A DNA stretch of 14,614 bases from Neptuniibacter sp. GTDB lineage: Bacteria > Pseudomonadota > Gammaproteobacteria > Pseudomonadales > Balneatricaceae. Positions within the stretch are counted from its first letter, which is position 1. The number at the start of each line of letters is the position of its first letter. The translations under genes and the position numbers were made by a program. The notes below the pieces were generated by a model that searched no databases, had not been told where the DNA came from, and worked only from the letters and a program-made list of their open reading frames with translations. Positions 1 through 7,946 of this stretch are shown here, one piece after another. The stretch spans positions 1-14,614 of the forward strand of contig JASBRM010000367.1 of assembly GCA_030149405.1 (NCBI GenBank), read 5' to 3'.

Positions 1-1
1 G

Positions 2-2533
2 CAGGTTGAAAACGGTGCTCAGATCATCGATATCAACATGGACGAAGGTATGTTGGATGCTCACGCAGCGATGGTTAAGTTCCTTAACCTGATCGCATCT
101 GAGCCAGACATCGCTTGCGTACCGATCATGATCGACTCCTCCAAGTGGGATGTTATCGAAGCGGGTCTGCAATGCATTCAGGGTAAAGGGGTTGTTAACT
201 CGATCAGCCTGAAAGAAGGTGAAGAGAACTTCATCGAGCAGGCTAAAAAGCTACGCCGCTACGGTGCCGCTGTAGTGGTAATGGCCTTCGACGAAACCGG
301 TCAGGCTGATACCTATGAACGTAAGATTGAGATCTGTGAACGCTCCTACCGTGTTCTGGTCGATAAGGTAGGTTACCCACCAGAAGATATTATCTTTGAC
401 CCGAACATCTTTGCCGTAGCAACCGGTATCGAAGAGCACAACAACTACGCCGTAGACTTTATTCAGGCAACTGGCTGGATTAAACAGAACCTACCATACG
501 CCAAAATCTCTGGTGGTGTTTCCAACGTATCCTTCTCCTTCCGTGGTAACAACCCGGTACGTGAAGCGATCCATTGTGTGTTCCTCTACCATGCGATCAA
601 GCAAGGTATGGATATGGGTATCGTTAACGCAGGTCAGTTGGCTATCTACGATGACCTGCCGGAAGAGCTACGTGTAGCAGTAGAAGACGTTATCCAGAAC
701 ACCCGTGAAGATGGCACAGAACGTCTGCTGGATATTGCTGAAAAATACCGTGGTGACGGTTCGCAGCAGGAAGATACCAAAGCTCAGGAATGGCGCGAAT
801 GGGACGTAAACAAACGCCTGGAACACGCTCTGGTTAAAGGTATCACCGAATTTATCGAAGACGACACCGAAGAAGCCCGTCAGAACCACGACCGCCCACT
901 TCATGTAATTGAAGGCCCATTGATGGACGGCATGAGCGTGGTGGGTGACCTGTTCGGTGCCGGTAAGATGTTCCTGCCTCAGGTCGTAAAATCTGCACGT
1001 GTAATGAAAAAAGCCGTTGCTTACCTAATGCCGTTTATAGAAGAAGAGAAAGATGGCACGAGCAGCTCTAACGGTAAGATCGTACTAGCCACCGTTAAAG
1101 GTGACGTACACGATATCGGTAAAAACATCGTCGGTGTGGTACTGCAGTGTAACAACTACGAAATTATCGATCTCGGCGTGATGGTTCCGGCGGAAACGAT
1201 TCTGCGTACTGCACGTGAAGAGAACGCCGATCTAATCGGCCTGTCCGGTCTGATCACACCATCCCTGGACGAGATGGTTCACGTTGCCAAAGAGATGGAA
1301 CGTCAGGAATTTAATATTCCGCTACTGATTGGTGGCGCGACTACATCTAAAGCCCACACAGCGGTTAAGATCGATCCTGTATTCCATCGCGATCAGGTAG
1401 TCCACGTAACCAACGCATCCCGTGCAGTAAACGTTGCTTCTAGCCTGCTAGGTGAGAAGAAAGAAGGTTACGTAAAAGAGATTCAAGAAGAGTACCAAGC
1501 GGTACGTGATCGTCACGCTGCCCGTATGAACGACAAGCGTCGTGTCACACTTGAAGCAGCACGTGAAAACAAATACCAGATCGAGTGGGATAACTACACT
1601 CCACCAGCACCGCTAAAACCAGGCATTCATGTATTTGATGATATCGCCCTAAGCGATATTCAAGAGTACTTCGACTGGACGCCATTCTTCCACTCGTGGG
1701 AGCTAGCGGGTCGATACCCTCGCATCCTAAATGACGAGATCATCGGTGAAGAAGCGACTCGCCTATTTGCAGATGCTCAAGCGATGCTAAAAGACTTGGT
1801 TGATCAGAAACTACTAACCGCTAAAGCCGTTGTTGGTATCTTCCCAGCAAACAGCGTTAACCACGACGATATTGAGCTATACACAGATGAAAGCCGCAGC
1901 GAAGTACTAATGCAGCTACATCACCTACGTCAGCAAACTGAAAAAGTCGCTGGCAAAGCCAATATGTGTCTAACCGACTTCGTAGCGCCAAAAGAAACTG
2001 GCAAGCAGGATTACCTAGGTGCCTTTGCAGTAACCGCAGGTCATGGCTGTGATGAACTGGTAGAAAAATACGAAGCGGATCACGATGACTACAACTCCAT
2101 CATGGTTAAAGCCCTGGCAGACCGTTTTGCCGAAGCTCTAGCTGAGATGATGCACGATAAAGTGCGTAAAGAGCTTTGGGGTTACGGTGCTGAAGAACAG
2201 TTAAGCAACGATGACCTGATCGCTGAGAAATACAAAGGCATCCGCCCTGCTCCAGGCTACCCTGCGTGCCCTGAACACACCGAGAAAGGTCTGCTTTGGG
2301 AACTGCTAGATGTTGAGAAAAACACAGGCATGACCCTGACCGATGCCTACGCAATGCTGCCAACTGCAGCGGTAAGCGGCTTCTATTTCAGCCATCCTGA
2401 ATCACAATACTTCGGTGTTGCGAAAATCAGTGAAGACCAAGTAGAAAACTACGCCAAGCGTAAAGGTATGGAGATGTCAGAAGCTGAGCGCTGGTTGGCG
2501 CCTAACTTAGGTTATGAACCTGAAGAAGGCTAA
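2..2533 (+). CDS. metH: Cobalamin-dependent methionine synthase, C-terminal ~843 residues (5' end outside window)
   Basis: Transfers the methyl group of 5-methyltetrahydrofolate through enzyme-bound cobalamin to homocysteine, giving methionine in the cytoplasm. The reading frame is open from the first bases, so the N-terminal homocysteine/zinc domain and part of the folate domain lie upstream; the E. coli enzyme is about 1,227 residues. Seen here in order (fragment numbering): the rest of the pterin-binding barrel with MIDSSKW, up to about 215; the helical cap domain, about 260-350; the B12-binding Rossmann domain with [14 protein letters not shown], whose H370 (codon 1109-1111) is the expected lower cobalt ligand; and the AdoMet reactivation domain with [12 protein letters not shown] from about residue 748. 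The gene is intact to its TAA stop. Leucine codon use changes sharply inside the gene (see findings). No other family fits this domain order. Confidence 0.97.
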   Translation, partial: QVENGAQIIDINMDEGMLDAHAAMVKFLNLIASEPDIACVPIMIDSSKWDVIEAGLQCIQGKGVVNSISLKEGEENFIEQAKKLRRYGAAVVVMAFDETGQADTYERKIEICERSYRVLVDKVGYPPEDIIFDPNIFAVATGIEEHNNYAVDFIQATGWIKQNLPYAKISGGVSNVSFSFRGNNPVREAIHCVFLYHAIKQGMDMGIVNAGQLAIYDDLPEELRVAVEDVIQNTREDGTERLLDIAEKYRGDGSQQEDTKAQEWREWDVNKRLEHALVKGITEFIEDDTEEARQNHDRPLHVIEGPLMDGMSVVGDLFGAGKMFLPQVVKSARVMKKAVAYLMPFIEEEKDGTSSSNGKIVLATVKGDVHDIGKNIVGVVLQCNNYEIIDLGVMVPAETILRTAREENADLIGLSGLITPSLDEMVHVAKEMERQEFNIPLLIGGATTSKAHTAVKIDPVFHRDQVVHVTNASRAVNVASSLLGEKKEGYVKEIQEEYQAVRDRHAARMNDKRRVTLEAARENKYQIEWDNYTPPAPLKPGIHVFDDIALSDIQEYFDWTPFFHSWELAGRYPRILNDEIIGEEATRLFADAQAMLKDLVDQKLLTAKAVVGIFPANSVNHDDIELYTDESRSEVLMQLHHLRQQTEKVAGKANMCLTDFVAPKETGKQDYLGAFAVTAGHGCDELVEKYEADHDDYNSIMVKALADRFAEALAEMMHDKVRKELWGYGAEEQLSNDDLIAEKYKGIRPAPGYPACPEHTEKGLLWELLDVEKNTGMTLTDAYAMLPTAAVSGFYFSHPESQYFGVAKISEDQVENYAKRKGMEMSEAERWLAPNLGYEPEEG

Positions 2534-2545
2534 GCCTTCGGCTTA
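2531..2545 (+). terminator. Small hairpin at the metH stop codon
   Basis: The sequence TAAGCC-TTC-GGCTTA forms a 6-bp stem with a 3-nt loop that begins on the metH stop codon. An alternative stem pairs GAAGGC (2525-2530) with GCCTTC (2534-2539). No U-tract follows, so it is at best a weak or Rho-assisted end signal. It lies directly beside the left 43-bp repeat, which can itself fold into a hairpin. Confidence 0.35.
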
Positions 2546-2550
2546 GAGCT

Positions 2551-2593
2551 GCGAGTAGCTAGAACGCTGCTTCGCAGCTGCTAGGGGCTAGGA
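2551..2593 (+). repeat. Left copy of a 43-bp inverted repeat
   Basis: Its reverse complement recurs at 4076-4118 with one mismatch (42 of 43 identical). Each copy contains an internal hairpin, GCTGC-TTC-GCAGC (2566-2578 here), followed by CTAGGGGCTAGG. The identity stops sharply on the side facing the gene between the copies. It may be an extragenic palindromic repeat, a miniature element, or a terminus of the enclosed gene unit. Confidence 0.85.
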
Positions 2594-2630
2594 AAACCTT
2601 TAAAGAAGCATTAAGTCTGAATTACTTCAA

Positions 2631-4007
2631 TTAAGTTGATTTTGGCATTGTCACAAAAGACTTATCACCATCTTGCCCTTCATATTTTTCCAATCTAAGT
2701 AGACACTCCAATAGAACTAACCTCGCAACATTTGCAGACCTAGCCCGCTCAAGCTCGAATGCTTGCAAACGATCTATATGATTCCCATGAAGTATTTGAG
2801 ACCGCCCCTCTTCATAAATATTCCTGATTAATGTCTTCAAGCAAATTTCCTTAGGCTCCATTATTACAATGGAGTCTTGAGACAACTCCAAGAGGTGGCC
2901 CACCATATCCAGTATTCCCTTGTATTTACCACCTCCACTTAATACATCTAAACAGGTCCCGTATTTAGCAATGGCAATTGAATCGTCCAATTCTCTAGCC
3001 CCCTCCGCAAACCAATCAAGAGCAGTCGCCCAACGGCTCACTAACTTGGGTGTTCTATGCACTTGAGGGTCTATTAGTCCTTCTAAAATATTAGCAATCG
3101 CAGACAGTAATTTTTCTAATACACCAAACGCTTCTTCATACCTTTCTGAAGGATTAAAGAATAGATTTCTTTCCCCTCTTGATAGCTCGATTGACCATAT
3201 GTAGTTATCTACCTCAATCAATCTACATTGGCTCCACGATGGAAGCCTCTGCCCATGAAGGGCCTGTTTTAGAAACCACTTTTCACCGTTAAAAGCCAAA
3301 GATGTTGAATCCAAAGCGGTTCTACAAATCAATTCTCCCAACTTTCTAGAATAATTTTTGTCATGACCGGAAATAGTAATTTTTAGTGCGGAAGGCGTAT
3401 CTTTTAGAGCCAAAAATAACTCTCTAGTTAATCCTTCCGGTTGTTTTTGTTCTTTCAATGCAATTTTTAAAAGCTCCTTCCAATTAGAAAGGTCTTCATC
3501 TTGGTAAGAGTAGGATTGTTTAAATTGATCTGAATAATCTAATTTTTCTACTACATTTTCCCTACTCAAAAAAGTAACAGGGCCTATTACAAGCTCCAAT
3601 CCATGCTCGACACCGACAGTCCATGCTGGAAAGTAAAAAGTAAATTCAAGCGCCTTCATTTTGATACATTCTTCAATAGAAGACTTCAAGCACTTGAGTA
3701 CTGATTTATCATTGTTATCGAGTAACTCTGCAAACCTGTTTTCAGCATGAAAATCAGTAATAACTTGTTTCACAATAATAAGAAAATCATCGAATTGAAT
3801 TTTCACCTGCTTTTCTGAGCGGTTCTCGTAAATTATTCGCGATATTTTCTTAACTAACTTGGAAGCTTTAGAAGTAAAAATCTGCTGAAAGCCGTTTTCA
3901 GCTGTATTCATGCTTGGAAACACTCCTGTTTCCTTCCATGAAATGTTTCCGCTATTTATCCCAATCAACTCTGTAATCAATATCTTAAGGTTTTCTTTAA
4001 GGCTCAT
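2631..4007 (-). CDS. Protein with a C-terminal HEPN-like R-x4-H motif, 458 aa; candidate single-gene defence or toxin protein
   Basis: I do not recognise a named family across the full length. Near the C-terminus (residues 395-440) the sequence IYEEGRSQILHG contains R402-x4-H407 (codons at 2802-2804 and 2787-2789), followed by a long leucine-rich helix. It is preceded by helices at about 323-357 (ALDWFAEGARELDDS..KYGTCLDVLSGG). This helix/R-x4-6-H arrangement is that of the HEPN fold, particularly the ApeA-like group, whose members are often RNases in phage defence or toxin systems. The first 300 residues hold a helical start and a mixed segment around 120-150 (AWTVGVEHGLELVIGPV), with no signal peptide or membrane span, so a soluble cytoplasmic protein is expected. 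The gene is clearly more AT-rich than its neighbours, opposes the genes on either side, and lies between two inverted repeats, which suggests acquisition. RNase or defence function is inferred from the motif only. Confidence 0.85.
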   Translation of the reverse strand: MSLKENLKILITELIGINSGNISWKETGVFPSMNTAENGFQQIFTSKASKLVKKISRIIYENRSEKQVKIQFDDFLIIVKQVITDFHAENRFAELLDNNDKSVLKCLKSSIEECIKMKALEFTFYFPAWTVGVEHGLELVIGPVTFLSRENVVEKLDYSDQFKQSYSYQDEDLSNWKELLKIALKEQKQPEGLTRELFLALKDTPSALKITISGHDKNYSRKLGELICRTALDSTSLAFNGEKWFLKQALHGQRLPSWSQCRLIEVDNYIWSIELSRGERNLFFNPSERYEEAFGVLEKLLSAIANILEGLIDPQVHRTPKLVSRWATALDWFAEGARELDDSIAIAKYGTCLDVLSGGGKYKGILDMVGHLLELSQDSIVIMEPKEICLKTLIRNIYEEGRSQILHGNHIDRLQAFELERARSANVARLVLLECLLRLEKYEGQDGDKSFVTMPKST

Positions 4008-4030
4008 AGTGAATTAACTTTCCCTAGTTC

Positions 4031-4059
4031 ATTATAGTGGCTGCCCAAAACCTTATTAA
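4031..4059 (-). promoter_or_regulatory. Predicted promoter of the HEPN-like gene
   Basis: On the minus strand a perfect TATAAT (-10; + strand 4031-4036) is preceded, with a 17-bp spacer, by TTAATA (-35; 4054-4059; 4 of 6 consensus bases). The start would fall near 4024, giving a short leader with AGGGA at 4021-4025 before the ATG at 4007. The promoter lies inside the inverted-repeat pair, so the unit would carry its own promoter. Confidence 0.5.
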
Positions 4060-4075
4060 CTTACCTTATTTCTCC

Positions 4076-4118
4076 TCCTAGCCCCTAGCAGCTGCGAAGC
4101 AGCGTTCTAGCCACTCGC
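4076..4118 (-). repeat. Right copy of the 43-bp inverted repeat
   Basis: This is the reverse complement of 2551-2593 with a single base difference, and it contains the same GCTGC-GAA-GCAGC type hairpin. The pair encloses the HEPN-like gene and its promoter and nothing else. No obvious target-site duplication is visible outside the copies. Confidence 0.85.
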
Positions 4119-4144
4119 CACTGCTTTTAATGAGTTGTAGCAAC

Positions 4145-4162
4145 TTTAAACAGATGTTTAAA
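4145..4162. promoter_or_regulatory. 18-bp perfect-arm palindrome upstream of the COX-like gene (possible operator)
   Basis: TTTAAAC-AGAT-GTTTAAA has two perfect 7-bp arms about 90 bp before the COX-like start codon, a usual size and place for a dimeric regulator's site. Further on, ACTCAGCT (4171-4178) and AGCTGAGT (4205-4212) form a second, widely spaced inverted repeat around a TATAAA (4188-4193) that could be a -10 box. No good -35 box precedes it, so activator dependence is possible. I cannot assign a regulator. Confidence 0.35.
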
Positions 4163-4250
4163 TAGCCAACACTCAGCTACAAAAAAGTATAAAGGAGTTG
4201 CTTAAGCTGAGTTCTCTTTCTAAAAAAAGACCAACATAAGGAATGTGTTT

Positions 4251-5885
4251 ATGTCCCTCGCCAGTGCTGCGCTTGATTATCTTGATACGAAAAAAGTTCG
4301 CTGGATCAGAAAGAACTTTCCCTGGCTGGCTCGACTTATAAACCGTCTGGCAACCAATTTTCTGGCCTCAACAACCACACCGCGCCCTAATGCTTATAGC
4401 CTCTGGAGTGATCATCTTTCAAACCCAGAAACTGACAAGGCTTCTATACCTGCCCGGGCAGCAGCGGATTATCTAACCTGGGAAGGGGTTACCAACAAAC
4501 GATATTTTGATCTGCACCTGCAACCTGCACCGCAGGGTTATATTGACTCTCTGCCAGATAACGAACCCAGTGAGCAATACCCGTTTGGGGAAATTACTCA
4601 CCTGTTCCAGCGCCACGGAGAGATGGAAACGGATCGATCCAGTGTGTTTTTTATGTTTTTTGCCCAGTGGTTTACAGATGGTTTCTTCCGATCTGATTCG
4701 TTTGATCCGAATAAAACAACGTCTAACCATAATATCGATCTATGCCAGATTTACGGAGCTGATGAGATTTCCTGCAACGCTTTACGAAATGGTGTTGATG
4801 GTAAGTTAAGAAGCCGAATAGTTAATGGTGAAGAGTTTCCTGACACTCTGGGTGAACTCGATTCAGGAGGTAAATGGCAGGTTAAAGAGTGCTACAAGGA
4901 ACTTCCGTATATAAAGAACTTTGAAGTCTTTGAAACCATCTACGGTTCGCGTTCACGCAACCCGCTATCAGAAGAGCAAAAGGCCAAACTGTTTGCCACG
5001 GGCCTAGAAAGAAGTAATGCCATTCTTGGACATAATGTAATCGGCACCCTGTTCCTGCGCGAGCACAACAGTATCTGCGATATGTTGAAGCAAAACTTCT
5101 CTGAGTGGGACGACGCCCGCCTGTTCCATACGGCGCGGATCATCAACACTGTGATTCTGATGAAACTGGTGATTGAGGATTATGTGAATCATATCGCAGG
5201 GTTGGATGTGCTTCGTTGCGATCCCTCTTTTGTTGAAAAACAGAAATGGTATCGTGCACCCTGGATTGCAGCTGAATTTAACCTGCTCTATCGCTGGCAC
5301 GGACTGATTCCGGATCACTTTGAATATCAGGGCGGCGCTCAGTCCTTCCGTCAAAATCATGGTTTCATTCAGCATGAAGGGTTAGCCAATATCCTTGAAG
5401 CCGCCAGCCAACAGGTTGCGGGGACAATCTCTTTAGGTGGCGTACCGAACTTTATGCTGCCTGCTGAGCGCGAGATGATCGAGAAAGGTCGGGCATGGGG
5501 GTTTAATACCTACAATGCGTATCGGGAACACTTTGAGCTGAAACCCTTAACTTCATTTGATGAGTTGACTGATGATAAAGCGCTGGCCAGAAAGCTAGAG
5601 AAACTTTACGTCAACATAGATCGCTTAGAACTAACCGTCGGTCTTTTTGCAGAAAAACCCACTGGAAAAACACTGACTGGCGAACTGCAAACCACTATGG
5701 TGGCTTATGATGCGATTACTCAGATCTACACCAATCCATTGTTGGCTAAACACAACTTTACCGAACAGCACTTCACCCGGGCTGGGATGGATCGCATTGA
5801 AAAAACCAATAGTTTTCAGGATCTGGTAGACCGGCACGTGGATCGGCCCATTAAAGTCAGCGTGGCTTATCCTAATCCGAATTAA
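4251..5885 (+). CDS. Cyclooxygenase-like haem dioxygenase (animal-type haem peroxidase superfamily), distal His replaced
   Basis: Resembles the catalytic domain of prostaglandin G/H synthases and alpha-dioxygenases, haem enzymes that add O2 to fatty acids using a tyrosyl radical. From the ATG at 4251 (544 aa): an amphipathic basic/aromatic helix at about 16-38 may be the monotopic membrane anchor; FFAQWFTDGFF (136-146) matches the COX distal helix FAQHFTHQFF; FLREHNSICDML lies at about 268-279; EFNLLYRWHGLIPD contains Y347 (COX Tyr385, the radical) and H350 (COX His388, the proximal haem ligand); VGLFAEKP lies at about 463-470. COX distal His207 is replaced by D143, and the aspirin-acetylated Ser530 position is A488. 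No EGF domain or signal peptide is seen. A GTG at 4245 in the same frame is only 2 nt from the TAAGGA ribosome site (4237-4242), whereas ATG 4251 is 8 nt away, so ATG is preferred. The substrate is unknown; a fatty-acid dioxygenase without peroxidase activity is inferred. Confidence 0.9.
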   Translation: MSLASAALDYLDTKKVRWIRKNFPWLARLINRLATNFLASTTTPRPNAYSLWSDHLSNPETDKASIPARAAADYLTWEGVTNKRYFDLHLQPAPQGYIDSLPDNEPSEQYPFGEITHLFQRHGEMETDRSSVFFMFFAQWFTDGFFRSDSFDPNKTTSNHNIDLCQIYGADEISCNALRNGVDGKLRSRIVNGEEFPDTLGELDSGGKWQVKECYKELPYIKNFEVFETIYGSRSRNPLSEEQKAKLFATGLERSNAILGHNVIGTLFLREHNSICDMLKQNFSEWDDARLFHTARIINTVILMKLVIEDYVNHIAGLDVLRCDPSFVEKQKWYRAPWIAAEFNLLYRWHGLIPDHFEYQGGAQSFRQNHGFIQHEGLANILEAASQQVAGTISLGGVPNFMLPAEREMIEKGRAWGFNTYNAYREHFELKPLTSFDELTDDKALARKLEKLYVNIDRLELTVGLFAEKPTGKTLTGELQTTMVAYDAITQIYTNPLLAKHNFTEQHFTRAGMDRIEKTNSFQDLVDRHVDRPIKVSVAYPNPN

Positions 5886-5906
5886 ATTCAACAGTCCTCA
5901 ATACAT

Positions 5907-5938
5907 AAAAAAACCGAACTGAAAACAGTTCGGTTTTT
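5907..5938. terminator. Bidirectional Rho-independent terminator between the convergent COX-like and P460-like genes
   Basis: AAAAACCGAACTG (5909-5921) pairs with CAGTTCGGTTTTT (5926-5938) around an AAAA loop. This gives a strong stem with a T-run on the plus strand and, reading the A-run from the other side, a T-run on the minus strand. It sits between the two stop codons and can serve both genes. Confidence 0.92.
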
Positions 5939-5956
5939 CAAGCTCAGGTCAGATGA

Positions 5957-6478
5957 TTACTTCAATGCCTGTTCAGCAAGAATACTCTCGTAAGAGAACA
6001 AATGCTTAGTACCTGTCAGCGGAGCATGGCAGGCTGCACAGGCAATCAGATCTTTGTCAGCTCGCTCTCCAGTCGTTTTGAAGACTGCAAAATCCCAATC
6101 ATCATTGCCTAAACCCTGTGGGTACTCAGCAGCGGCACCTTCACGACGCTCCATAACAGCCAATGCCGCAAGTTTGGTCGGAATGCGCTGCCCTAATTGG
6201 GTAGTCACTACATTACCTTCCGCATCTTTTTTAACCTTATAGATCTCCGCAACAAGCTTGGAACCATAAGGAAGCTGACCACTCTCTTCTGTGCCACTCA
6301 GACCCTTATCGTTTACATAAAGACGAATGTACTGATCAGCATTTTGGGTACGGTTGAGAGAATGGTATTGGGTGTATTCGGTTTTATAGTTTTCAGGATA
6401 ACTCACACCATCGCCTGGACCCGCCCAAGCCATTGATGAAATTACAACTCCAGAAAGAACTGCCATAATTTTTTTCAT
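5957..6478 (-). CDS. Cytochrome P460 / cytochrome c'-beta family protein, periplasmic, single haem c
   Basis: A 173-residue precursor. The N-terminal signal peptide MKKIMAVLSGVVISSMAWA has a likely cleavage after A19. One c-type haem motif, CAACH (C147, C150, H151), lies near the C-terminus, as in the P460 fold family. The SYPENYKTEY opening, the IRLYVNDKG strand, LPYGSKLVAEIYKVKK and WDFAVFKTTG before the haem site agree with that family. Members either oxidise hydroxylamine/NO (P460, with a lysine-haem cross-link) or bind NO (c'-beta). The cross-linking lysine cannot be settled by eye (K74 and K81 are candidates), so the choice between these activities is open. The gene converges on the COX-like gene and shares its terminator, but has its own promoter with an NsrR-like site, which favours a role in nitric-oxide or nitrosative-stress handling. 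Confidence 0.88.
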   Translation of the reverse strand: MKKIMAVLSGVVISSMAWAGPGDGVSYPENYKTEYTQYHSLNRTQNADQYIRLYVNDKGLSGTEESGQLPYGSKLVAEIYKVKKDAEGNVVTTQLGQRIPTKLAALAVMERREGAAAEYPQGLGNDDWDFAVFKTTGERADKDLIACAACHAPLTGTKHLFSYESILAEQALK

Positions 6479-6510
6479 TTTTATACGCTCACTGTTTTTT
6501 TACTTATTTT

Positions 6511-6539
6511 TTTATACGGCCCATAAGATGTATAAACAA
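6511..6539 (-). promoter_or_regulatory. Predicted promoter of the P460-like gene
   Basis: On the minus strand TATAAA (+ strand 6511-6516, 5 of 6) follows TTGTTT (6534-6539, TTG conserved) with exactly 17 bp between them. The start of transcription would fall about 25 nt before the ATG. The -35 box and spacer are covered by the NsrR-like palindrome. Confidence 0.5.
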
Positions 6540-6547
6540 AACATGTT
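6525..6547. promoter_or_regulatory. Candidate NsrR (nitric-oxide-sensing repressor) operator
   Basis: Against the published 11-1-11 consensus (half site AAGATGYATTT) the 23-bp site matches 17 of 22 positions. Its left half begins AAGATGTAT and its right half ends ACATGTT. It lies about 47 bp upstream of the P460-like start codon and overlaps the predicted -35 box and spacer, the expected place for repression. NsrR is an iron-sulphur repressor released by NO. The match was made by eye; the nsrR gene is not in the window. Confidence 0.5.
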
Positions 6548-6653
6548 TAAAAAGCAAACAAAAAGCGTCTTAATCTATTTTTCCCATAAACATATGTATT
6601 GATAGCTAATAAACAGAAATTACCCATATTTTAGATAAGATTTATTATCCTGA

Positions 6654-7919
6654 TTAAGAAAGACTAATCCTCACCTCATAGTCCGTTGCAGACTGAATAA
6701 TCTCAACTTGCCAAGAAAAACGCTCTGCAATTTTCTTAATCAACTTTAACCCGAGACCAAAACCTGTCCCCTGAGCACCTTTATGCTTAACAAAGCTGTT
6801 TATCACTCTGATCTCAGATTGATTTTGTTTGATTGTGACTGAACCTTCCTGGGTATGTTGAAAAGCATTCCTAATAATGTTGGTCATGAACATCTCAAAG
6901 GCGGCTTCAGGCAGTTCTTTGGTCTGGCTTGAGGTAACTAATTGCAACTGGACCGTTTTTCCTTCCAGTAAGAATCGTAGTTCAGATACAAGTTTATGAA
7001 GTGTCTGATCGATACTGATATTGGTTGTTGGTAGTGGTTCCTGATTGTCACGATTCAACCACAGCAAGGTCTCAGTGATGCCTTTCATCGTCAGGCTTGA
7101 TCTGAGGATACGATCACGGATCTCCCTTTCCTTTCGTGCAGGATTCGGGCTAATTCTGTCCAGTAAAGTCGCATTGCTCCTAAGAGTGGTGATGGGCGTT
7201 CTCAATTCGTGGCTGGCATATCCTAAAAACTGTTTTTCCCTTTCCAGTGCTTCTCCAGAATTCTGCATACTGGTTTGTATGATGACAGCCAGATCTTCCA
7301 ATTCCTGATATTTAAAATCCGGCAATTCTGATTTTGCAGATTCAATAGTGAGTCCAGCAGCCCAATTATACATAGCGTTGGAAGGTTTACTGAGACTACG
7401 AAATGTCCAGTACAACGCTGCCATAAAGGCCAGCATCGCTCCCAACCCCCACAAAGCGATTTCTACCATAGGATCTATTCGGAACATTTTTTTCGGCAAT
7501 CCAGAACCGTGAACCGGCCCTTTCCTGAATTCCCGTATGTGTGAAATATAACGTTTTTGACCCTGTTCATCCTGAGACATCATCAGGAAATAACCGGTTT
7601 CCGGTGGTGCAAAGTACCACCAGTTTTCAAAATACTTCTGCAGTTCCAGAGGGGTTTCTGGAGGCCGTTTAAACACCTCCCTTACTCGTTCAGGCAACTC
7701 TTCCCAGTTCGAAGCAACCTGATAATTAAACATCTGGCTGAGGTGAGTTCCCTGTCCGAATTGATGTTCAACAACCTGCCGCATATGCCAGGCCACCTTA
7801 ACATCCAGTCCATGCAGGAAAAACTGAGTGCCTTGATACGACAATAATAATGCCATGCCTAAAGCCAGGCATGAAACTCTCACATAAATAAAACGTTTTA
7901 GGTTTTTCTTAGTATTCAT
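6654..7919 (-). CDS. Membrane sensor histidine kinase of a two-component system
   Basis: A 421-residue inner-membrane kinase. Membrane segments at about 12-30 and 152-173 enclose a periplasmic sensor region of ~120 residues with no recognised fold. A HAMP-like linker (LSKP..., about 176-225) leads to the dimerisation helix with FLGYASHELRTP, in which H237 is the phosphorylated residue. The ATP-binding domain shows an N-box (NIIRNAFQHT, about 347-356) and a GTGFGLGL G-box (384-391). The gene starts 27 bp after the response-regulator stop on the same strand, so the pair is surely co-transcribed. No clear Shine-Dalgarno sequence precedes its ATG, suggesting coupling to the upstream gene. The signal is unknown. 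It lies divergent from an iron-uptake operon, so a metal or envelope signal is a reasonable guess, not shown. Confidence 0.93.
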   Translation of the reverse strand: MNTKKNLKRFIYVRVSCLALGMALLLSYQGTQFFLHGLDVKVAWHMRQVVEHQFGQGTHLSQMFNYQVASNWEELPERVREVFKRPPETPLELQKYFENWWYFAPPETGYFLMMSQDEQGQKRYISHIREFRKGPVHGSGLPKKMFRIDPMVEIALWGLGAMLAFMAALYWTFRSLSKPSNAMYNWAAGLTIESAKSELPDFKYQELEDLAVIIQTSMQNSGEALEREKQFLGYASHELRTPITTLRSNATLLDRISPNPARKEREIRDRILRSSLTMKGITETLLWLNRDNQEPLPTTNISIDQTLHKLVSELRFLLEGKTVQLQLVTSSQTKELPEAAFEMFMTNIIRNAFQHTQEGSVTIKQNQSEIRVINSFVKHKGAQGTGFGLGLKLIKKIAERFSWQVEIIQSATDYEVRISLS

Positions 7920-7946
7920 AAATCAACAACTGATGGTGCTCTGTGA

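Noticed and set aside
4245..4250. GTG start two codons before the chosen COX-like start
   Set aside because: It is only 2 nt from the TAAGGA ribosome site, while ATG 4251 has the ideal 8-nt spacing.
6599..6612. FNR/ANR-like site TTGATAGCTAATAA upstream of the P460-like gene
   Set aside because: Only 8 of 10 consensus positions match, the second half is poor, and it is ~120 bp from the start codon in AT-rich DNA.
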